DNA from: Chara braunii
Lineage: Eukaryota > Streptophyta > Charophyceae > Charales > Characeae
Length of the DNA stretch: 26,202 bases
Direction: 5' to 3'
Assembly (NCBI GenBank): GCA_003427395.1
Contig: BFEA01000123.1
Span: 917,953 to 944,154, forward strand
Shown here piece by piece: positions 17,860-26,202 of the stretch (the stretch's first letter is position 1; each line of letters starts with the position of its first letter). Position numbers and translations under genes: made by a program. The notes below the pieces were generated by a model. That model did not search any database and was not told where the DNA came from. It saw nothing but the letters and a program-made list of their open reading frames with translations.

Positions 17860-18300
17860 CGATCAGAGGAGCGAAAGCCAGTGGCTCGCAAGACAGATCA
17901 TCCTATAATGAGGCAACCTTTCGATAGTCAATCATGCCTATCCAATTCATACACAAGCAGGATTACGCCTGTCATCCATGCATCTAGTTTTGTATCGAGG
18001 TTCGTGCAACACTTGGGCCAATCGGCGGGGATCAATCAATTAGACCCATCAAAAGACAGGGAAGGGGAGGGGAGGAAGACAACTATTCATCAACACCCGA
18101 GCACCCCCTCAGATGCCACCCCCCCGCCCGGGGAAGGCCCCCGAAATGGGTCGTACGACCCGCACAAGCGCCTGGGGGGCCGTACGTACTCCCCGTATCC
18201 ATATGGGGGGCAACATAGCCATACATCACCTGCAGGTAGTCAATCTTCTGGCCTCTGCCAGAGCAATCGATGCCGACCTGCCCCTCAACGTATCTTCAAA
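17860..18300. other. No recognisable gene
   Basis: A 300-codon plus frame (17659-18561) crosses this stretch but starts inside the LTR-like copy and ends beyond a repeat fragment, without any domain. Confidence 0.5.
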
Positions 18301-18306
18301 GTATAT

Positions 18307-18358
18307 GGGACGTTAGACCCATTTTCCAGCACGTGCAGCTTCCCGCGAATAGAACGGA
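18307..18358 (+). repeat. Decayed member of the CCCGGTT stem-loop family
   Basis: From GGGACG through TTAGACCC, TTTTCCAGCACGTG, CTTCCCGCGAATAGA to GGAGC it aligns with 22151-22206 for about 52-56 bp. Loop and left stem carry substitutions that weaken pairing. There is no A-tail. Confidence 0.65.
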
Positions 18359-18364
18359 GCCATC

Positions 18365-18920
18365 AACAGGCCACCTTCAACCGGGGAGGTGGGAGAGATT
18401 GCAACAAGAGAGTGGAGACGAATGACAACGACGATGGAACACTTGCACAGCTCGAACAATTCCCAAACTCCCAAGCAATCTATAAGGGATTCATGAATCT
18501 TTTTGAAGTGCATCTCAAATTCCACCGCACAACATTGAGTAACAAAAGGCATGCAACATAGCACAGTAGGTTGACACATTGTCCTACATGTTTCAGTCAG
18601 TCATGGAGCCTGACATCATCAGGAGCAGAGAACAAATCGCAGGAATCTGTATGGCAACTGGCTAGATCCGCTAGGAAAGCATACAGTAACTTTGGTAACA
18701 CGGTGAATCCATAAACATCCCAAAGGAAGAGAATCAGCTCGAAAAACAGAGATGTAAGAAGCAATTAGAGCACAGAAAAATGCAGCGAGGGGGAGGTAGA
18801 AGGATATTGGGGTTGGACTAGCAAAGCCGGATGAACCAGAAATATGACCACGGGGAAGGAAAATCTCTCAAGTATAGAAGAGAGCGACTTTGCTGCCATC
18901 AGCACTGGATCGATGCAGGA
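18365..18920. other. No recognisable gene
   Basis: Nothing supportable on either strand. Confidence 0.5.
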
Positions 18921-18924
18921 GCGC

Positions 18925-18942
18925 TCGTGCCACCTGGCACGA
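18925..18942. repeat. 8-bp hairpin with a CC loop
   Basis: TCGTGCCA, CC, TGGCACGA: a near-cruciform palindrome. Confidence 0.8.
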
Positions 18943-19102
18943 CGAATGCGGTGATGCATTGGCAGAGTGTGACGTGACGCTCCCGGAGCCGATCGTCCTC
19001 CACGTGGCGACGTGATAGGAGGAGGATAACAGAGTATTGACTATCGCATTCTAAGTGTGGTGCGTCGGAATTGCTACGACAGGCTCGTGGGGTCGAAGGC
19101 GC

Positions 19103-19120
19103 TCCCGCTCATGAGCGGGA
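19103..19120. repeat. 18-bp perfect palindrome
   Basis: TCCCGCTCATGAGCGGGA has no spacer. Confidence 0.85.
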
Positions 19121-19214
19121 TCTTCATGGCAGCGTTCAGGACGCTAGCTGGGACGACATACGGAAGGTGATTGTAAGGAAAAAGATGTGAGGGCAATGTG
19201 ACATTGTGAGGTGT

Positions 19215-19610
19215 TGCGTCATTATCATCAGCAACAGGAGCATCATCAGGAGCCAGTAGTGGCAGCAGCAGTATCAAGGGTAATCATCAGCTGCCGTCAT
19301 CACCATCATCATCGTCATCATCACCATCTTCGGTTTTATCATCGCTGTCATCATCATCATCATCGACGGTTATCATCATCACCATTATCATCACCATCAT
19401 CATCATCATCTTCATCATTATCATCATCATCATCATCATCGTTATGATCATCATCATCATCATCAGTATGGAGACTGGCGTGCTTTTCAACCAGAGCTTC
19501 CTTTGGGCCCAACGAAGTGTGTATGACTATCATGCGTCATCATCATCATCATTAGCAGCAGCAGCATTACTGACATCACCATCATCATTATGAGCATCTT
19601 CATTGGCGCG

Positions 19611-19654
<44 letters not shown>

Positions 19655-19749
19655 AGCATCATCATCATCAGCAGCAGCAGCAGCAGCATTACTGACATCA
19701 TCATCATCATCATCATCATCATCGTTATGAGCATCATCATTGGTGTGTC

Positions 19750-19791
<42 letters not shown>

Positions 19792-19865
19792 GACATCATC
19801 GACATCATCGACATCATCAACATCATTATCATCATTATGATGATGATTATTATCATCATTATTAG
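19215..19865. repeat. Compound ATC/CAG microsatellite with higher-order units
   Basis: CAT/ATC triplets dominate. Between 19533 and 19750 a larger pattern repeats: an ATC tract, a CAG tract, CATTACTGACATCA, another ATC tract, TTATGAGCATC, TCATTGG, then CGCGTC or TGTGTC. Two full units and the start of a third are visible, with differing tract lengths. Met-, Asp- or His-rich frames here are artefacts of the triplets. Confidence 0.85.
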
Positions 19866-19989
19866 TTTGTTATCATTAGAGTTCGTTCAGAGTGGAGATC
19901 TGAAGGATGACCCACCAGTCGGACAGGAGCGGGAGCTGGCGCGCGTTAGCGCTAGCACTATGGCTGGCGGGCCGTCGCGGCATGCAGAT

Positions 19990-20214
19990 GGTGGCATGCT
20001 GGTTGCTTGCAGGCGAGGCGCTGGCTGGTCGGAGGTGGCGGGGCGCTGACTTCTCTCAGGTTGCGAGGCGCTGGCTTCTCGCGAGTGGCGAGGCGCTGGC
20101 TGTGTGAGTGCAGCGAGGCGCTGGCTGTTGGCGAAGGGCGAGGCGCTGGTAACAGGTGAATTGTGGGGCGCTGGTGACTTGCGGCTGGCGAGGCGCTGGC
20201 TTGGGGTGACTAGT
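19990..20214 (+). repeat. 25-bp minisatellite, conserved core and variable middle
   Basis: GGCGCTG starts at 20017, 20042, 20067, 20092, 20117, 20142, 20167 and 20192, exactly every 25 bp. A degenerate unit (GGCATGCTGG) precedes at 19992. Each unit has the core GAGGCGCTGGCT and about 13 bases that vary strongly between units. Weaker traces continue to about 20270. Confidence 0.9.
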
Positions 20215-20289
20215 AATATGCTAGCTGACACGTGGCGCGGTGCTGGCAGCCAACGAGAGGGAGGCGCTGAGGCGATGGTGCTGTGATGT

Positions 20290-20970
20290 TGTGAATTAGA
20301 TGGGGGATAGTGCTTGACGCATGCGCGGTATCCAGAGGCGCTGGGTCATTACTACGTCACAGGCTGACGTGGCATCTGGCATAAGGCAGAGAGGAAAAGG
20401 GAGAACGGTAGCGGCAGCTGCCGTTTGAACATTTTCCCTGTGTTTTTCATATGAAGTACTTCATAGCCAAGACCTTTAAAGACGCTGGAGAGCTCATGCG
20501 AGTTGACGAAAGTCGATGTCGGTGGAGGAAAGTGGAGTCAGCCCCGTGGAGACCAAAGTGTGGAGAACGTTGGTCCTACTTGAAGAATCATCACAGTGCC
20601 ACAAGGAGAGTATCATCAAGAGAGCGGCTAGGAGGTCATCATCAACCTATATATGTGCTTTCGTCTGTTTTTTGTCTTGTGCAGGTTATCCATCAAGAGC
20701 ATCAAGATTTTCATCATTGTGTTTTCAGCGGGGGTTTTTCATCAAGGGCACCGTCATTTTTATAATCCTCATTTGGTTACCGGTGGTATTCGTCTTTCAT
20801 GTTATTTATCTTCTTTTTATCTTCTTCATGATCATCATCTAGACTTCTCTGTAAAAATCGTAACCATCCTCATCTTCTATTTTCATTACAGCAATTGTGA
20901 GTTGTCAATCTTCCACACCGATGCCATTAGGGCATTGCAAGTCCGATGTTCCTTATTTATTTTCACCTAT
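20290..20970. other. No recognisable gene
   Basis: TCATCA-rich, AT-rich sequence with scattered triplets. Short frames (20451-20765, 20516-20842) show no motif. Confidence 0.5.
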
Positions 20971-20975
20971 TTTAT

Positions 20976-21009
20976 TTCATCATCATCATCATCATCAATC
21001 ATCATCATC

Positions 21010-21059
<50 letters not shown>

Positions 21060-21060
21060 C
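20976..21060. repeat. ATC microsatellite
   Basis: About 28 ATC triplets with two AATC interruptions. Confidence 0.95.
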
Positions 21061-21685
21061 AGTTTCTTTATTCATTTTTTCATCAATCAGTAGTTGTCTA
21101 TGTGTTGGTGGTTATATTCTCATATCCCAGATAGGCTATGGTCTAGTTGGTAGGTAGGTTGGTCAGGAAGGGAGCGCTACTCCACAGGGGTAACACAAGG
21201 TGGGAGGTGATTGCCCTCCAGGAAGTAAACGCAAACGATGGGAGCTGACCTGGGCTGGGGCTGGGAGATATGTATGGGGGCGCATTATCTCCTGGCGGAG
21301 GCAGACTAGGTCAGTGTTAGTTTTGAGGTACACCTTTTGGGGGAACTGGTTACCTCAAGGTAGAAGAGAATGAGGATGTTCTCTCTCTCGTTGGGGCTGA
21401 TCGGAACCACATGCTGATAGCGGGGTTGGGCTCAGCGGAGGCAGCGAGAGGAGAAGAGGAAATGAGGGGAGAGGAGGAGGATACATGGAAGAAGGGGAGG
21501 AGGGGAAAAAAATAATCATCAGCGTCGTCGTCATTATCCATCATCTTTGTGATCTTCTCAGGGTACTCGTCAAATTTCATCATCAGAAAGTTTTGCTGAT
21601 CAGGATTCTGATATTATCAGATCCTTGTTTTCTGGTTGACATTCTAGATTAGCTAATTCCTAATTGAGTCTTCTTGTGTAATGGC
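21061..21685. other. No recognisable gene
   Basis: G-rich on the plus strand, with a short ATC-rich patch at 21513-21545. No credible frame. Confidence 0.5.
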
Positions 21686-21689
21686 CAGG

Positions 21690-21815
21690 TTGAGTTGGCG
21701 CCAAAACGACGCTAGCCGGCGCTGGGGCAGTGCCCTGTAACCTGCTTGTGTAGGAGCTTGAGGCTTTGTATAGAGGTCTGGAATTGCCGAGGGAGGAAGA
21801 CAATCTGCAAACTTG
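21690..21815. repeat. Period-515 repeat family, diverged copy 1
   Basis: Core AACGACGCTAGCCGGCGCTG, then TGCCCTGTAACCTGC, then AGAGGTCTGG and GAGGGAGGAAG, matches the later copies at 22743 and 23258. The distance to the next core is about 1042 bp, close to two periods. Confidence 0.7.
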
Positions 21816-21984
21816 ACTAATGGCTACAATCTGGCCGACGATGGTCAGAGTTGGGGTGGGTAGCGCTGCCCTATAACCGAGCCACTGAGCCAGATTGGGG
21901 TGTGAGACCGGGAAGAGGTCTGATTGGTGCACAACACGGGCTCAATTGTGATTGGTTGTTTGTAATGGATACAGAAAATTAGGG

Positions 21985-22150
21985 ATAGGATAGTAATTCA
22001 GTGCTGAGTAGACAATCTTTCTGATTAGTCATCATCTAGCTCTATTTCATGACCTCAATCACCCACTCTGACATCCTAAATCATCCAAAATGATCCTCAA
22101 TCATCCCAAATTTTCATCAATTGTCAATCATCAATGTATTCCCATTATAA
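21985..22150. other. No gene; ATC-poor spacer
   Basis: Degenerate TCAATCATCC-type sequence, no frame. Confidence 0.4.
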
Positions 22151-22234
22151 GGGACACTGGGCCCGGTTCCCAGCACGTGATGCTCCCCACGAATAGATTG
22201 GAGCAATTAAAAAAAAAAAAAAAAAAAAAAAAAA
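22151..22234 (+). mobile_element. Short retroposon tail: stem-loop plus poly(A)
   Basis: GGGACA, then the stem-loop CTGGG/CCCAG around CCCGGTT (22157-22173), then CACGTGATGCTCCCCACGA, AATTGCTC-like sequence and A26 (22209-22234). The body aligns with 18307-18358. An A-tail plus a shared 3' sequence fits a heavily 5'-truncated SINE or LINE. No target duplication was seen. Confidence 0.65.
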
Positions 22235-22239
22235 GTTTG

Positions 22240-22600
22240 CTCTTCAAGGCATTGTTCACCTTTCGCATCAGCAGGTGAGTGGGTCGTCATCATCATCCTC
22301 ATCATCATTATCTTCAAGATGTTGTCCTTCGTAATCAACAAAATCCAAGTGAATGACATTTTGGTGAGGGGGAGGGGGAGAGCCCAGCCCCCCAGGGGTT
22401 TCATTAGGCGGGTGGTGAAACCCTGGAAGGGGTACGGGCAGATTGTGAGGAATACTCTTTTCTGGGGCTGGACATCAAATCCCAGCGGGGCCAGATTAGG
22501 GTAAAGGGATAAATAGGGGAATGGAGAGAATGGAGGAAGGAAGGGAAAGGGGGGATTTTTTTCTGAATCATCTCATCATCAAAATCATCATCATCATCCA
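22240..22600. other. No gene; ATC-rich joint
   Basis: Short ATC tracts at about 22287-22312 and 22563-22600, G-rich sequence between. The period-515 core expected near 22222 is missing. Confidence 0.45.
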
Positions 22601-23051
22601 TGTTATATCATGCTTTCTGGTGTGTTGTAATTCTCGGTTGTATCTGGCCTCCTTCCTTAATCGGGATATAGGATTTTAGAGATGGTCGAATCTGGACCGA
22701 TATCTACAGAGTTGCTTTGTCTTTGCCCCTGGTTTGGCGATGCCAGAACGACGCTGGCCGGAGCTGGGGCGTTGCCCTGTAACCTGCAATTGGCAGGAGT
22801 GTGAGGCCTTGTAGAGAGATCTGGGGATTTGCTGAGGGAGGAAGGCAATCCAGTGGCGAATCGGGGGGGCTGCCTTGACAACCTATGGGGCTAGGGATAG
22901 TCTAGGTGGCGAGAACAGCTATGGTAGACATTGGTTAGGAGGGTATTGTCTCTGAGATGTAATGTCCTGGTGCAGGGAGGGCTGGGAGGGTTCAAAGATT
23001 AGGAGGCCAGAAGTGTTGTTATAACATAGTCTTCTATATTTTCTATATACT

Positions 23052-23089
<38 letters not shown>

Positions 23090-23091
23090 CA
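22601..23091. repeat. Period-515 repeat, copy 2
   Basis: Aligns along most of its length with 23117-23622: TGTTATAT...GCTTT at the start, GGGATATAGGA, GCCAGAACGACGCTGG, GGGGCGTTGCCCTGTAACCT, GGCCTTGTAGAGAGATCTGG, GTTAGGAGG, CAGGGAGGG and CTTCTATATTTT. It ends in an ATC tract (23053-23091). Related frames on the minus strand (RLQGNAPAPASVVLA) are shared by copies but short. Confidence 0.85.
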
Positions 23092-23116
23092 TCATTAGTA
23101 TCATTATCTGATTATT

Positions 23117-23622
23117 GTTATATTAAGCTTTTTGGTGTTCTGAAATTTTGGCAGCATCTAGCATTCTTCCACATTCGGGATATAGGACTTCAGAGGTGGT
23201 TGAACCTGGACTGATATCTACTGAGTTGCTCTGTTCTGTGCCCTTGGTTTGCCGATGCCAGAACGACGCTGGTCGGAGCTGGGGCGTTGCCCTGTAACCT
23301 GTAAATGGCAGGAGTGTGAGGCCTTGTAGAGAGATCTGGGGTTTGCTGAGGGTGGAAGGCATTCCAGTGGTGAACCGGGGGGGGGTGCAAGGAGGCAAGA
23401 AGAGATCAGCTATGGTTGATGTTGGTTAGGTTGGTTTTGTCTCTGAGGTACAGTGTCCTGGTACAGGGAGGGCTTGGAGTTGTACTAGGATTAGGAGGCC
23501 ACAATAGCTGATATAGCATAATCTTCTATATTTTTTCATATTTTTTCATATATTTGAATCATCATTCTCATTAGCATCATTATCTATGGTATCATCAGTA
23601 TCATCATGATCATCATCATAAC
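23117..23622. repeat. Period-515 repeat, copy 3
   Basis: Tandem partner of copy 2, offset 515 bp at the core. It ends in a degenerate ATC tract (23557-23622). A G-run at about 23378-23386 marks the least conserved part. Confidence 0.85.
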
Positions 23623-23624
23623 CA

Positions 23625-23763
23625 TTTGAGGGACGCTGAGCCCGGTTCTCAGCTGTTTCGGTTCGATCACTCTGGGCAGACTGTGAGGACCCCGGCCTCA
23701 ATCTTATTATTGGTAATATCAGCCTTGGGCACCGGGCCCGGTTTAAAAAAAAAAAAAAAAAAA
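23625..23763 (+). mobile_element. Two stem-loop family members, the second cut in its loop before poly(A)
   Basis: The first has GCTGAG/CTCAGC around CCCGGTT (23635-23653). About 100 bp later, TTGGGCACCGGG leads into CCCGGTTT (23737-23744) and then directly A19 (23745-23763), so the right arm of the second stem is absent. This is consistent with retroposed or polyadenylated transcripts ending at this structure. Confidence 0.65.
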
Positions 23764-23865
23764 GGGCGACTTCGCATGGAATGCTCTGATGAGGGCACAA
23801 ACAGGGAACAAGCATGCTTAGACTACTACAGAAACCAACACAGAGTCTGACACTATGCGACAATT

Positions 23866-24455
23866 ATGGATGCAGGGCTGGCCAAAGCTAGCACAAAGGT
23901 AGTCATACCATCCACCTTTCCATTTATATTGAAGGGGTCAAAGAAACCAGTAGCATCGAGTCCATCGACCACACAGATTCAAGCCTTGTCTGAAGAGAGA
24001 AGGATGGCAATGCCAAACCCGAGAGAAGTCTGTCACACCGGAATGCTGATAAATAATATATCCAAGTCAAGAGCAGTTCTCGCCAGGTGCTGTGCTGCCA
24101 GAGCCCTTGGAGACCTTATGGGCTCTGAGGCTGGTCCAGGACTTGTTTGAGGCGCGCTCCATATGACAGCCCAGTCGTTCCACCCCTTTGCAAATTGTGC
24201 ACACTTGGTGAAACACCTCACACCGAACAATAATTCCACACCGCGCGGACGCCCGTTAGAGAAGGTTTACATGACCCCTGTGCCCCATTAGGTAGATAGT
24301 GAGTGTACTGTAATAGAGAATGCAGAGAAAAATAAGGATAGTCCCTGTGGAAGGACGACACCCCCATGCAGCACAAAAGAAACAGGGTCGTGCAGATGTG
24401 TTGCAATCGGCTGACTCAATTTGACTCCAACGTTGCAATTATGCAAGTCCCCTGC
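23866..24455. other. No recognisable gene
   Basis: A plus frame with a true ATG (23866-24150, 94 codons) is of ordinary composition but has no motif I know. A minus frame overlaps it. Neither can be called. Confidence 0.35.
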
Positions 24456-24460
24456 CAAGT

Positions 24461-24535
24461 GGCTGTGGCTCATTGGTTTGGGCACCGGTTCTCAATGCGC
24501 ATTGTGATCTGAGGTTGTGGGTTCAAAACTCGGCA
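24461..24535 (+). mobile_element. tRNA-like SINE head, copy 1
   Basis: GGCTGTGGCTCATTGG carries an A-box-like TGGCTCATTGG (24466-24476). A B-box-like GGTTCAAAACT follows at 24520-24530. The second copy at 24781 starts with the same GGCTGTGGCTC. The cloverleaf is not intact. Confidence 0.45.
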
Positions 24536-24780
24536 CCTGTATGCAGAGAGGGCGTTTACATAAAGTCCAGTCACTTGCATATTGGGCTGACGCAGGTAAG
24601 CTATTACAGATGCTACCTGCACACCACCCAAGGGCCTTAGTTCACAGTTGTTGTATGCTGGGTATATATCATAAGGGTTGCCTGATGTTCCTGGTACATG
24701 GAGTTGTCTGGATGTTTGCACACTTGTCCCCTACTCGAGCTCAGCATAGCACATGTTTAGACCATTCGACTCGATTCCAG

Positions 24781-24845
24781 GCTGTGGCTCGGTAGGTTAA
24801 CACTGGTCACTGATAAGCACGAGGTTCGGGGTTCAAGGTTTCATA
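24781..24845 (+). mobile_element. tRNA-like SINE head, copy 2 (tRNA-Ile-like)
   Basis: A-box TGGCTCGGTAGG (24784-24795), an anticodon-loop-like CTGATAA, then GCACGAGG and the B-box GGTTCAAGGTT (24830-24840). Order and spacing resemble tRNA-Ile(GAU), but the anticodon, T and acceptor stems do not pair, so this is a derived or dead tRNA-like sequence, not a working gene. Confidence 0.45.
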
Positions 24846-24849
24846 CCAA

Positions 24850-25955
24850 TCAAAACGAGTTCACGAATAGACAATCTGGGGATGCAGACTGGGGTTGTTG
24901 GCGGCTGATCACGTGGTATTAATTACCGTAGGGCTCAGCTTTTGGGGGGCATGGGTTCTGGGTGGGATTTGATCGGGGACTCCGCTGGGGGGAGGGTTGG
25001 TAGGACACTATCCCTACTGGAGGGTTGGAGCCCCTGCGGTAGTGCATGTCTTATGGGTCCTCTGGGTTGACGTAGAGCTGGGATAGGCCCTGGTGGAGGA
25101 TACCGTAGGGGAACCTGCAGTAGAGGCTGTCAGAGGGAGTGAATATTCGTCTGTTACTTGCATGGAGATAACTGTCAGATTACAATTATAGCCCTGGGTA
25201 GCTGTCGTTGGTGACAGAGGTTGGGGGAGCGGATGGTGGCCGTGAACCCGCTGAGAATGGAAAATGGAGCGGATGCTAATAGAATACCTAGACATCCAGT
25301 TGATGATAGAGGTACAGGGAGCGGATGGTGGCTGTAAGCCTACTGAGGATGGAGACTGGAGATGCTCTAGGTTCGCATAAACGCCGCAAGAATTCAAGAA
25401 TAACCAGAGGGATCTGATGATGATAAGGCTAGGCTGGGGTTCGCCTATGGGACTTGTAGTGGCATGCTTACCCCTAGCGCTTGAAATGCCCGGTACGATG
25501 TGGCCCGTTCAATACTATCAATAGGGCTTCGATCAGTGCTGGGGAGGGAGGTGAGACCCTGCTTAGCCCTGATGCCTATAACCACTGTCCAGGCAAAGGT
25601 CACTAGAATGGGTGATGATCCTGGGTATACTCGGGTAGGACCTTGGGAGTAGCGATGCGCCGGGGATTGTGATCATGACTGAGGGTGGGAGGGGACCGGT
25701 TAGGCAATACATCGGGATGATCAAATGGTCAGGTGCTGACGGGCCTGTCATACTATGCCTGGTAGCCAGCCTCTACAACAACCTGGACTAATAAAAGAAA
25801 TAAGTTCACACCACACTCGCATAGCAGAGCAACGAGGCAAGTATCACTAGAAACTCGAAGATATTCTTCCAAATTACAAAATTCACGCAATTATCCGGAC
25901 ATACAACTTGGGCAGCTGTGGAAGTCAATGCCGTCTACACCCTCAGCCCCACATA
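24850..25955. other. No recognisable gene; short direct repeats
   Basis: GGAGCGGATG recurs at 25226, 25266 and 25318, and the first and third are followed by TGGTGGC and ACTGAG- or GCTGAG-type sequence (about 35 bp similar). The minus frame 25014-25397 is Ser/Thr-rich and overlaps these repeats. Confidence 0.5.
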
Positions 25956-25956
25956 T

Positions 25957-25960
<4 letters not shown>

Positions 25961-26029
<69 letters not shown>
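25961..26029. repeat. TC microsatellite
   Basis: About 34 TC dinucleotides without interruption. Confidence 0.95.
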
Positions 26030-26032
<3 letters not shown>

Positions 26033-26167
26033 TTTTGTCGTTTTCTCCTCTCTCTCAATGGACTCAGCGCTCACACTCCATGGCTACTTCTTCTCTCTCT
26101 TGCCTCGCGATGGGGCTTCCCGGCAGGTTACCCTGCCAGTTCGCCCGTCGTCCAATCAGTGATTCTC

Positions 26168-26202
26168 CTTCTTCTTCTTCTTCTTTTTCTTTTTTTTTTT
26201 TT
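26168..26202. repeat. TTC tract and T-run at window end
   Basis: TTC triplets grade into a T homopolymer at the last base. Probably an assembly edge. Confidence 0.85.

Noticed and set aside
17659-18561. The longest open frame in the window (300 codons, plus strand).
   Set aside because: It starts without ATG inside the LTR-like copy, runs through a decayed retroposon fragment and shows no domain. It is better explained as chance.
19211-19490. Met/Asp-rich and His/Ser-rich frames across the ATC array.
   Set aside because: Any triplet repeat is open in several frames; there is no independent sign of coding.
20015-20214. A CRISPR-like look: fixed core with variable spacers.
   Set aside because: The period is 25 bp with only about 13 variable bases and the setting is eukaryotic, so it is a minisatellite.
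24781-24845. A functional tRNA-Ile gene.
   Set aside because: The anticodon, T and acceptor stems do not pair, so only a tRNA-derived head is claimed.

Overview
The window is eukaryotic and repeat-dominated. I find no complete, clearly functional gene. The evidence is a plant-type LINE with a zinc-knuckle C-terminus, an LTR-retrotransposon piece with a plant-type initiator-Met tRNA primer site, long ATC/CAT and TC microsatellites, many poly(A)/poly(T) tracts and long non-coding stretches. A land plant or streptophyte (charophyte) alga fits best; the species is not determined. Both ends are T-rich simple sequence and one N lies inside another T-run, so the window may be a whole contig that broke at homopolymers.

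Layout. 1-1.3 kb: a 13-bp minisatellite, then a dense series of unrelated perfect hairpins (about 190-935), then a 54-bp minisatellite whose unit is a whole number of codons. 2-2.3 kb: a GC-rich segment open in several frames, possibly an exon. 3.1-4.6 kb, minus strand: a decayed LTR-retrotransposon end (LTR-like block, primer-binding site, broken gag). The LTR-like block has a second, diverged copy at 16.95-17.85 kb. The two share a protein-level conserved segment and an inverted repeat that changed on both arms. 4.4-4.5 kb: a 92-nt nested foldback. 6.8-9.3 kb: low-complexity DNA and foldback (MITE-like) repeats. 10.2-13.9 kb, plus strand: a LINE ORF2 with stops and frameshifts. 14.55-15.5 kb, minus strand: an unrecognised protein-coding remnant in three frames, ending at a consensus splice donor. 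16.44-16.51 kb: a 45-bp poly(A) insertion between perfect 15-bp target duplications. 19.2-21.1 kb: ATC/CAG compound repeats and a 25-bp minisatellite. 21.7-23.6 kb: a repeat with a period near 515 bp and ATC tracts at its joints. 22.15, 23.63 and 13.84 kb, with a decayed copy at 18.3 kb: a shared stem-loop with an invariant CCCGGTT loop and base-paired changes in the stem, in the LINE 3' region and beside poly(A) tracts. 24.4-24.85 kb: two tRNA-like, SINE-type heads. 25.96-26.03 kb: a TC microsatellite.

No pathway or operon can be read here. The common thread is retrotransposition (LINE, LTR element, SINE-like and tiny poly(A) insertions) followed by decay, on DNA unusually rich in short perfect hairpins.
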